Shown here: piece after piece, positions 1 through 9,100 of the stretch
How the letters are laid out: each line of letters starts with the position of its first letter
How positions within the stretch are numbered: position 1 is the first letter of the stretch
Source: Candidatus Hydrogenedentota bacterium
GTDB lineage: Bacteria > Hydrogenedentota > Hydrogenedentia > Hydrogenedentales > CAILVY01
NCBI GenBank assembly: GCA_903837785.1
Contig: CAILVY010000274.1
Coordinates: 1 to 53,183 of the forward strand
Length of the DNA: 53,183 nt
Direction: 5' to 3'
Program-made: the position numbers and the translations under genes
The notes under the pieces: generated by a model
The model's database searches: none
Told to the model about the DNA's origin: nothing
What the model saw: the letters and a program-made list of their open reading frames with translations, nothing else

Positions 1-1
1 A

Positions 2-85
2 GGCGAGGGTGAGGGTGAGGGCGAGGGCGAGGGTGAGGGTGAGGGTGAGGGCGAGGGCGAGGGTGAAGGTGAAGGTGAAGGAGAG
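2..85 (+). repeat. 6-bp tandem repeat (GGYGAR) encoding Gly-Glu dipeptides
   Basis: Fourteen in-frame hexamers of type GG(C/T)GA(G/A) run from the window edge to base 85. A higher-order order of two GGC-type units followed by three GGT-type units repeats at 20-49 and 50-79. Because the unit is 6 bp, gain or loss of copies changes linker length without a frameshift. The array continues past the window edge, so total copy number is unknown. Confidence 0.9.
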
Positions 86-865
86 CCAGAACCCGAACCG
101 GGCGAATCACGCGTGTTTGCGGACATCGAGTTTGTGTGGATTCCCGCGGGCAGTTTCCTTATGGGCAACGCCAGGAGTGCCGAAGAGCTGGCGGAGGCGT
201 ATGGCGATCGCATCGACTACTTCATTCCGGAACACCCCCAACATGCGGTGACGATCACCCGCGGATTCTGGATGGGCAAGTACGAGATTACCCAGGCACA
301 GTGGAGGCAAGTCATCGGCAGTAATCCGTCGTACTATCCCGATGACACGCGGCCGGTCGAGCAAGTGCCCTGGGAGAACGGCAGCACCGGAGAGGGCGTG
401 ATCAAATACGGCGCCCAGGAATTTCTGGCACGCCTGAACACTTTGGGCGAGGGAGATTTCCGGCTCCCGACGGAAGCCGAATGGGAATACGCATGCCGCG
501 CGGGCAGCGCCACGGAATTCTGCTACGGCGACGATTTGGAGCAGTTCCTCGACTACGGATGGTGCTTCACCGATTTACTGCACTACGAATCGATTTCCGT
601 GGGCCAGTTGCTGCCCAACGCCTGGAACCTGCATGACATGCACGGCAATGTGCTCGAGTGGTGCCAGGACTGGTTTGCCGAGGACTACTACGCCGTGAGT
701 CCGAGTGAGGACCCGCAAGGGCCCGAGACGGGAACGCACCGGGTGCGCCGCGGGGGCGCTTTCCGCAGCAAGGCCAGCCTGTGCCGCTCCGCGTTCCGCA
801 CCTGGAATCGTTCCACGTGGAGTACCCCGGACACGGGGTTCCGCATCTGCCGGAATGCCGGGTAA
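2..865 (+). CDS. SUMF1/FGE-fold domain protein with Gly-Glu repeat linker (5' end cut by window)
   Basis: The reading frame is open from base 2, so the N-terminus lies outside the window. About 14 Gly-Glu dipeptides (bases 2-85) and a short Pro-Glu stretch lead into a complete SUMF1-type domain (bases 122-865). Visible family motifs are FVWIPAGSFLMG, the ITRGFWMGKYEITQAQW block, RLPTEAEWEYACR, GNVLEWCQDW and TGFRICR at the end. True formylglycine-generating enzymes carry two copper-binding cysteines near GGSW-x-C-x4-C. Here the segment reads GGAFRSKASLCRSAFR, so only the second cysteine is kept. A binding or structural role is therefore more likely than sulfatase activation. The acidic repeat is probably a flexible linker on a secreted or surface protein. 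A GTG at 113 could act as a start, but the frame clearly continues upstream. The fold is confident; the function is unknown. Confidence 0.85.
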   Translation, partial: GEGEGEGEGEGEGEGEGEGEGEGEGEGEPEPEPGESRVFADIEFVWIPAGSFLMGNARSAEELAEAYGDRIDYFIPEHPQHAVTITRGFWMGKYEITQAQWRQVIGSNPSYYPDDTRPVEQVPWENGSTGEGVIKYGAQEFLARLNTLGEGDFRLPTEAEWEYACRAGSATEFCYGDDLEQFLDYGWCFTDLLHYESISVGQLLPNAWNLHDMHGNVLEWCQDWFAEDYYAVSPSEDPQGPETGTHRVRRGGAFRSKASLCRSAFRTWNRSTWSTPDTGFRICRNAG

Positions 866-931
866 TTTCCTGTAATGTGAAACCCAGCGTCCATTCGGCC
901 CATCTAAAGGGGGAAGAGAGGGACCGGGCCT

Positions 932-3100
932 ATGCGCCGTCTTGCCGTGCGTCTTGGACTTGCGGCCTGCCTGCTGACCGGGGGGGGCTATGTCCTGTTT
1001 TCGTTTGCGGTCCGCGCCAACCTGGCGCAGTTCATCCCGCCGCCGGGCAAGTACGACGTGCGCATTCTCCGCGACACCTGGGGGGTGCCCCACATCTTCG
1101 GGAAGCGCGACACGGACACGGCCTACGGCTTGGCCTACGCCCATTGCGAGGACGACTGGCAGAACATGGAGGACAATTGCCTCATTGCACGCGCACGCCT
1201 CGCGGCCGCGCGCGGCAAGGAATGGGCGAAGGTCGATTATCTGGTTCAGTGGTTTCAGGTGCGCGAGTTTGCCCAGGCACGCTATGAGACGGATCTCGCC
1301 CCGGACACCCGGGCCCTGCTCGAGGCCTACGCCGAGGGCATCAACCACTTTGCCGCACTGCACCGCGACCGGATGCCCGATCTGCCGCTGCCCGTGACCG
1401 GCGTGGACATCGCCGCAGCCAGCGCGTTCAAGGCCCCCTTCTTCTACGATCTGCAGGAGGTTCTTCAGCGCGTCGTGCACGAGCGCGGGCTGACTGTCAC
1501 GAAGAATGGCGTCGAAACCGCCCTTCTTCCCGGGCGCAATCCCTTCGCGCCACACGGCGAGATCGGGTCAAATGCCTGGGCGGTCGGCCCGAAACGCTCG
1601 GCGGACGGCTGCACGCGGCTGGCGGTCAATTCGCACATGCCCTGGACGGGTCCGGTCACGTTCTACGAGGCACACCTGCACAGCGAAACCGGCTGGAACA
1701 TGACGGGCGGCACCTTCCCGGGCGGGCCGATGATCTTCCTCGGCCATGACGAAAATAAGGGCTGGTGCCACACGATCAACCGTCCGGACCTCGCGGACGT
1801 ATACGCGCTCGAGATCAATCCCGAAAACCCGAATCAATACAAGCTTGACGGGGCATGGCGCGATTTTGAACGGCGCGACGCGAAGATAACGGTCCGCCTG
1901 TGGGGGCCCATCCACTGGACAGTCAAACGCGAAATGCTGTGGTCGGTCCACGGGCCGGCCATGCGTAGTCCGGACGGCGTCTTTGCCCTCCGCTTCGCGG
2001 GCTATGGCGAGATTGGCCAGATCGAACAGTGGTACCGCATGAACAAGGCCCGCGACGTGAACGAGTTCCTGGACGCGATGCGCCTGCAGAAACTGGACTC
2101 GCTCAATACGGTTTACGCCGACAAGGGGGGCAACCTCCTCTATCTCTACAACGGGCGTTTCCCGGTTCGCGCGGAGGGCTACCCCTGGCAGGAGGTGCTC
2201 CCGGGCGACACATCGAAGGCCATCTGGAACCAGGTATATCCCTTCGAGCAGATCCCTCAGGTGCTCAATCCGCCCTCCGGCTTCCTCCAATCCTGCAACA
2301 GTTCGCCCTTTCAGAGCACCGATGGCCCGGGCAATCCCCGGCCCGAGGCATTTCCCGCATCCATGGGCATCGAGACGCACATGACGAACCGGGCGCTGCG
2401 CGCGCTCGAGACGTATGGCGCGGATCCCTCGATCACGCGGGAGGAGTTCTTCCGCTACAAGTACGACAAGGCCTACTCGGAGGCCTCGTGGATGGCGATT
2501 TCCTTGAAGAAGCTGCTGGAGGCGCCCGTGCCGGAAGAACCGTTGATGCGGCAGGGAATCGCGCTGCTGCGCGGCTGGAACCGGAGTGTTGACCGGGACA
2601 ATACCGCGGCGCCGCTGGGGGTGCTCACCTCCGCGTACTTCACAAGCCACGAGAAGTCCGGAGCGCCCAACGGCGACCCGATGGAAGGGCTTCGCAAGGC
2701 CGTGACGACGCTGATGAAGCACCACGGCCGCCTGAACCTTCCCTGGGAGCAGATGATGCGCCTGCACCGGGGTGAGGTGAATCTTGGACTCGGCGGAGGG
2801 CCCGATTGCCTCCGCGCCGTGGACGTCACCCTCCAGCCGGACGGCACGTTCAGCGGCGTCAACGGCGACTGCTACATCCTCCTCGTGGAATGGGACCCGT
2901 TGGGGAAGGTCTCCTCACAAAGCGTGCATCAATTCGGTTCGGCCACCCTCGATGCGCGTTCCCCGCACTATGCCGATCAGGCCCCGCTCTTTGCCGGGGA
3001 GAAGCTGAAGCCGGTGTGGCTCACGGAGCCCGAGATCCGCGCCCATCTCGAACGCGAGTACCGGCCCGGCGAAGAAGCCCGGCCCCCGTCGCGGCACTGA
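932..3100 (+). CDS. Penicillin acylase-type N-terminal nucleophile hydrolase (peptidase S45 family)
   Basis: This is a 722-residue protein. An N-terminal hydrophobic segment (residues about 5-28) makes it exported or membrane-anchored. Family members are made as a precursor that cleaves itself before a serine, which becomes the N-terminal nucleophile of the large chain. Here that serine is most likely Ser213 in GEIGSNAW, and the GSNxW motif is the family hallmark. Downstream blocks (GHDENKGWCHTINRPDLADVY; the PSGFLQSCNSSP region) also fit. Known relatives hydrolyse amide bonds in beta-lactams, acyl-homoserine lactones or cyclic lipopeptides; the substrate here cannot be told. The start at 932 has a purine-rich GGGGAAGAGAGGG upstream. 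The last 80 bases overlap the end of the convergent Ig-repeat gene, so the two transcripts are complementary at their 3' ends. Confidence 0.9.
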   Translation: MRRLAVRLGLAACLLTGGGYVLFSFAVRANLAQFIPPPGKYDVRILRDTWGVPHIFGKRDTDTAYGLAYAHCEDDWQNMEDNCLIARARLAAARGKEWAKVDYLVQWFQVREFAQARYETDLAPDTRALLEAYAEGINHFAALHRDRMPDLPLPVTGVDIAAASAFKAPFFYDLQEVLQRVVHERGLTVTKNGVETALLPGRNPFAPHGEIGSNAWAVGPKRSADGCTRLAVNSHMPWTGPVTFYEAHLHSETGWNMTGGTFPGGPMIFLGHDENKGWCHTINRPDLADVYALEINPENPNQYKLDGAWRDFERRDAKITVRLWGPIHWTVKREMLWSVHGPAMRSPDGVFALRFAGYGEIGQIEQWYRMNKARDVNEFLDAMRLQKLDSLNTVYADKGGNLLYLYNGRFPVRAEGYPWQEVLPGDTSKAIWNQVYPFEQIPQVLNPPSGFLQSCNSSPFQSTDGPGNPRPEAFPASMGIETHMTNRALRALETYGADPSITREEFFRYKYDKAYSEASWMAISLKKLLEAPVPEEPLMRQGIALLRGWNRSVDRDNTAAPLGVLTSAYFTSHEKSGAPNGDPMEGLRKAVTTLMKHHGRLNLPWEQMMRLHRGEVNLGLGGGPDCLRAVDVTLQPDGTFSGVNGDCYILLVEWDPLGKVSSQSVHQFGSATLDARSPHYADQAPLFAGEKLKPVWLTEPEIRAHLEREYRPGEEARPPSRH

Positions 3101-6100
3101 GCGCTGCCAACAGGGCCAGGACCCCCGGCGTGGCCAATGGCACCCGGGCATCCGTCTTCAGCACGGCCTTCGCGGACGCTGCCGTGTAGATATCGTCGGA
3201 AACCTCGCAGGTGTACGCGCCCGCATCGTCCTCCTCGGCGGGCAACAGGGCAAAGATCGGCCCGTCGGGGCTGTCGGGATAGCGGAGGCCATCCTTCTTC
3301 CACTGATAGCTCAACGGCCCGCTGCCGCCCGCGACCTCGACCCGGAACGTGAACGGGAACCCGGCCGCGGTGGTCCCCCCCTGCGGTTGCTGGAGAAAGT
3401 ACATCGGCTGATACGTGACGGTCAGGAGGGCCGCTTCGCTGCTGAGGCTCGCGCCGGAGGCGTCTGTCACAGTGCATCGATAGGCGCCTGCGTCGCTCAG
3501 GGCCAGGCGGGCAATCGTCAGCACCGGTGCGTTTCCGCCGACCGTCGTCTTCCCCGCCTCTTTCGTCCACACGTAGCGGAGCGTTCCCAGGCCCCGGGCG
3601 TCGATGCGGAACTCCGCCGCTTCGCCCGACCGCATCCATGCGGATTGCGGCTGCGCCAGGATGACGAGCGCTTCTCCAACGCTGAGGTCAAGCAAGGTCC
3701 CCGAGTCGAGCGTGCCCACATCATCCGTGACCCGGCAGGCATAACTTCCGGCATCCGCCGCCGTAAGCGGTCCGAGGCTGAACGAAGAACCCGCGTTGAC
3801 CGGCGCCCCGTCATGCAGCCAGGCATAACGCAGGGTGCCGAGGCCGCCGCTGGTCGAAACGCTGAGTTGTATCGTTTCGCCCACCGCCCGGAATACCTGC
3901 TGCGGCGGCGTGAGAATGCGGAGCGGATCACCCACGCGCAACGCGCCGTTGTTCGGGTTCGTGCTCTTGGAGTCCGTGCCCGCATCGCGCACCTGGCACC
4001 GATACAAGCCCTGATGCGCCAGCGTAATCGATGCAATCGCATACTGGGCATTCGTCGCGCCGGCAAGGGCGTTCGCGCCCTTGTACCACTGATAACTGAT
4101 GGGCGCGATTCCACCGCTCACCTTCACCTCAAACGTGTGTGACGCGCCCACGTACTTGTTCGCGCCGCTGGGTTCCCCGGTGATGTTGAGATGCGGCGTC
4201 ACGGACAGATCCGCGGCCGCGCTCATCACAGAAGTACTGCTGTCCGCGGCTTCGCACGTATACGTTCCGGCATCGATTGCCGCCGCCGATGCCAGCGAAT
4301 AGTAGGCGCGGTCGTTGCCCACGGGCACGCCATTCCGCCGCCATTGATAATGCACGGCGCCCATGCCGCCCGACGTCCGGATCAGGAAAGTCTTGGATTG
4401 GCCCAGATAGATGTTCCCGCCGGCGGGTTGCTGCGTAATCGTCAGCGACAACAGAACCGTCAACGTGGCGGGCGCGGTCAGGAGTTCCATGCCCGCATCG
4501 TCACGGACCGCGCACACGTATTCCCCTTGATCGGAGGGTTGCAGTGTGCCCAGGACATAACTGGACGCGGCCGCGCCCGGAATCTCCGCCCCATTCTTCC
4601 GCCATTGATACCTGACCGGCGCGATTCCTCCCGAAACGCGCACGCTGAAGGTGTGCGAGGAGCCGGCCGGCTTGTCGCCGCCGGCCGGTTGCTGGGTAAT
4701 GGCCAGCGGCGCGCCCACGCGCAATACGGCCTTTCCATCGGTTGTGAGGCTGCTGCGCGCGTCCGTGATCACGCAACTGTAGCTGCCGGCATCGGCCAGC
4801 GCGACGGCGCCCAGGGTGATCGAGGCGGCACTGCCGCTCAGCGGGGTGGCATCGCGCCACCACCGGTATTGCAGCGTGCCGAGGCCCCCGGACACGCCGG
4901 CGCTGAACGTCACGTTCTGCCCCACGTAGCGGTCGGCGGCGAGCGGCTGCGCTTGGATGGCAAGGGGGTCCGCCACGGCCAACGCGGCGGTCTCGGAGGA
5001 AGCTTGCTGATCCACCTGATCGCGGACCATGCACCGGTATTGGCCGGCCTGCGAGAGGGCAAGCGGGCTCAACGTCAGCGAGGCCTGCGTGGCGCCGCTG
5101 ATATCCGTGAAGCCCGCCCCCGCATTGTGTTGCCATTGATAGCGGTACGGCGGTACGCCGCCGGAAACCGACACGGAGAACACCTGGGTCTCGCCCGCGT
5201 ACTTGTTGCCGCCGGCGGGCTGGCCGTTGAACAGTATGGGATTGTCCGAAACCTGAAGATAGGCCTCGTTGGAAATCAGGCCCGCGCCCGCGTCGTCGCT
5301 GACGGCACACGTGTAGGCGCCGGCATCCGCCGGGGCCAGCGGACCCAGCGCGAGATTGGGCGCGCTCGCCGCGTGCAGGCTGTTGCCGTTCAGGCGCCAG
5401 TCATACTGCAGCACGCCCGAACCGCCCGCGGCGGTCATCGTGAAAGTAAAATGCTCGCCGACCCGCCGGACGGCGCCCGCGGGCTGGGTGGTGATCGCCA
5501 GCACGGTCAACGCCGCCGTGTGCGTGCTCAGATCGTCCGTCCGGGCATCGCGAACGCGGCACATATAGGTTCCGGCATCCGCCAGCGTCAACGGACTCAA
5601 CGTGAGCGTGGCGGAAGTGGCGCCCCCGATCGCCACGGCGTTTTTGCTCCACTGGAAGCTCAAGGGAGGAAGTCCGCCGTTCCACGCCACGGCGAGCACG
5701 TGCGATTGGCCGGCGGCCAGATGGGCGGCTTGCGGCTGGCCCGTAATTTGCAGATGATCCGCCACCGCCAGCGGCGCGACCGCACTCACCCGGCGGTCCG
5801 TGCCCGAGTCGGTTACGACGCACGTGTAATCGCCACTGTCCGAGGGAGTCACCGCGGCGAGCGTGTACGTGGGGTCGGTGGATACCCGCAGTGAAACATC
5901 ATTCTTGCGCCAGTCATAGCGCCGTTGCCCGAAGCCGCCCGAAGCGGACACAAGGAACACGTGGCTTCCACCCGAATAGATCGATGCGCCCTGCGGCTGC
6001 AGGTTGATGCTGATGCGATTCCAGATCGTCAGCGCGGCGTTGTCCGAGGTGGCGGCCGTGCCCGCGTCATCCGCCACGACGCACGAATAGGCCCCGGCAT

Positions 6101-9100
6101 CCACCTGGGACACCGGCCCTTTGAGATAGGTGGCTTCCGTTGCCCCAGTCTCGTCCACGCCATTCTTCCGCCACTGAAAGCGCAGCGGTGGAATTCCGCC
6201 CGACACGTTGACACTAAAGGAAACCATGTCCCCGCCGTAGGCGGTCAGGCTCTCGGGCTGGCCGGCGATCCGCAAAGGCTCCCCGACGCGCAACAGAGCC
6301 TCCGTTGAAGTGACTTCATCGCTGCCTTCATCGGAAACCACGCATGAGTACACGCCGGCGTCGGCGATGGCGACGGGATTGATGCCGTAGATCGGCTCGT
6401 CCGGGGCGCCGAATGGAACGCCGTCCTTCCGCCACTGATAGTGCAACGCGCCAATGCCCCCGTTGGCCGTGATGGAAAAGGATCGCGCGCCGCCCACGTA
6501 GACGTCGCCGCCGGAGGGCTGGAGCGCAATGGCCACGTGCGGCGAGACGCTGAGCATCGCATCCGGCGTTGTTATCGTGCCGCGCACGCTGTCCAGAATG
6601 ACACAGGCGTATGCGCCGGCATCGGCCGGGACCAGGCCCGCCATCAGATGGCTCGCATCCGTGGCCGAGGCAAGATCGGCGCCGTCTTTGCGCCACTGAA
6701 AGCGCAACGGCGGGTAGCCGCCCGAGACGCTGGTGCTGAACTCGTGATCATCGCCCACGTACCGGTCGGCATTCGGCGGCGCCGCGGTCACGAACAGGGG
6801 TTCGGCCACGCGCAACACCGCGGCATCCGAAGTCAGGGGCATTCCCCCGCTGTCCGTGACAACGCAGCGGTACTCGCCCGCATCCGTTACGGCCAGCGCT
6901 TCGAGGGGGAACGTGGCCGAGTCCGGCCCTCCCAGGCTCGCGCCGTCCTTGCGCCAGTCGTAATGCCTTGCGCCCGCGCCGCCCGAGGCTGTCACGGAGA
7001 ACGTGTGCGATTCACCCGCATACTTGTCCGCACCCAGGGGCTGCACATTGATGTGCAGCGCTTCCGAAATTGTGAGGACGGCCGTGCCGTCGGAACTGAC
7101 GGAGGCGCCGCGTTGATCCGTCACGACACAGGCGTACACGCCCGCGGCGCTCACGTCGACCGGGCCGGTATCGTACGCCGCCGCCACCGCGCCGGGAATA
7201 GGGGCGTCGTTCTGATGCCATTGCCAGATGTAGGGAGGAAACCCGCCGGCAACTTCGATCGTGAACGTGTGCGATTGCCCCAGATACAGCATCGCCCCGG
7301 CCGGCTGCGACACAACCGTCAGCAGGTCGGCCACATGCAGCGCGGCCCCGGCCGACGCCACGGCATCCGTCGCCTCGTCCGAGACAAGGCATGAATACAG
7401 CCCCGCGTCCGCCGCCGACGCGTTCGGGATTTCCAGGATGGAAGCATCGGGCGCGCCGAGGGGCGTCCCGTCGCGCTGCCAGACATAATGGAGGGAACCC
7501 TGGCCGCCCGCCGCCAGCACGGACAACTGGCAGGCGGAACCCGTGTAGACGAAGGTTTCTTGCGGCGGAATCGCAATCGAGACATGCGGCCAAACGGAGA
7601 GCAGCACGGGGTCCGACACCCACTCCGTGCCGATGGCGTCCGTAACCACGCAATCGTAGCTGCCCTGCATGTCCGATGCGGCCGACACGATGGCGTGGGC
7701 ATCGGCCGTGGCGCCGGGAAGCGGATTGCCGTCCTTCCGCCACTGGAACGTGAAGTCCGGCATGCCCCCCGTGAATACCGCATTCAGCGTGTAGTCGCCG
7801 CCCACGTAAATGGACGGATTCGCCGGCTGCGGCACGAACGACAGCGGATCCACTACGCGCAGCACGGCCGGGGCGGACAGCACCGACTGCCGGTATTCGT
7901 CGGACACGAGGCACGCATAGGAACCCGCATCACCGGGCGCCAGCGGACCCACGGTGAGCGCCGGACTGTCCGGGGCGCCCAACGGCACGCCGTCCTTCTG
8001 CCACGCGTAGTGGAGCGCGCCCGCACCCCCCTGCGCGGCAACGCTGAACGTGTGCGCACTGCCGGTGTAGCGGTCCGCGCCGGACGGCTGTCCCGTGATC
8101 TGCACCGGCGTAACCACGACGAGCACGGCCTCATCCGACGTCAGCGACGTGCCAATGCCGTCGGTCACGCGGCAGGCATAGGGGCCGTTGTTGCCCAGCG
8201 TGGCCGTGGCGGAATAGACCGGTTGCGTCTTGCCGGGCAGATTCAAGCCCCGCCATTGCCACTGATAGGAGAACGTGCCGTAGCCGCCCTGCGCCACCAC
8301 GCTGATGGCGAAGTTATCCCCGACATACAGCGTGGCGCCGGCCGGTTGCTGCGTGATTTCAATGGGATCGGCCACCTGCAGCACCGCCGGATCCGTGCTG
8401 ACCGGCGTGCCCGGAACGTACGTATCGGTGATCACGCACCCATACGAGCCCGCGTCGGCGTGGGTCAGCGGATTCAGCGAGTAGGTGGCGGCGCTGGGCG
8501 CCCCCACCGGGACGTTGTTCTTGCGCCACTCGTATACAAAGGAGCCGCTGCCGCCGGAGACACCCACGGCAAACTGATGCGCCTGGCCCACGTATCGCTG
8601 CCCGCCCGCCGGTTGCTGCGTCACGACGAAGGGGGATGCGGTGACGTTCAGCACGGCGTTGCCGGAAGTGATCGTGTCCCCGCCGCCGTTGGAGGTGGCA
8701 CTCACTGTGTAGGTTCCCGCATCGGCCATGGAAAGCGGGCCCAGGGTCCAGGTGGGGCTGTTCGGGCCCGCCTCCACCCCGTTCTTGCGCCACGTATATT
8801 GATACGGGCCCGGACCCCCGCCCTGAACCATCGTCGAGAAGGTGTGGGTTTGTCCGCTCAACTTGCTGCCGCCGCTGGGCTGCTGCACAAAGTAGATGCC
8901 CGTCTGCACGACGGTCAGGCGGACCGGCGGCGTCTGCCGGACAACGGCGCCCTCCGTGATCACGCAGTAGTAGGTCCCCGTGTGGGTCGTGTTCACGAAA
9001 TCAATCGTGTACGACGCGCTGCCGGCCACCACGACATAGGAACTGCTCGTGCCCTTGCGCCATTCGTATGCGGGGCTTCCCGAACCCCCGGCCATGACCA

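Noticed and set aside
4191-5894. A 567-codon plus-strand frame inside the Ig gene
   Set aside because: Arg/Gly/Ala-rich mirror of the Ig repeats with no motif; a bias shadow.
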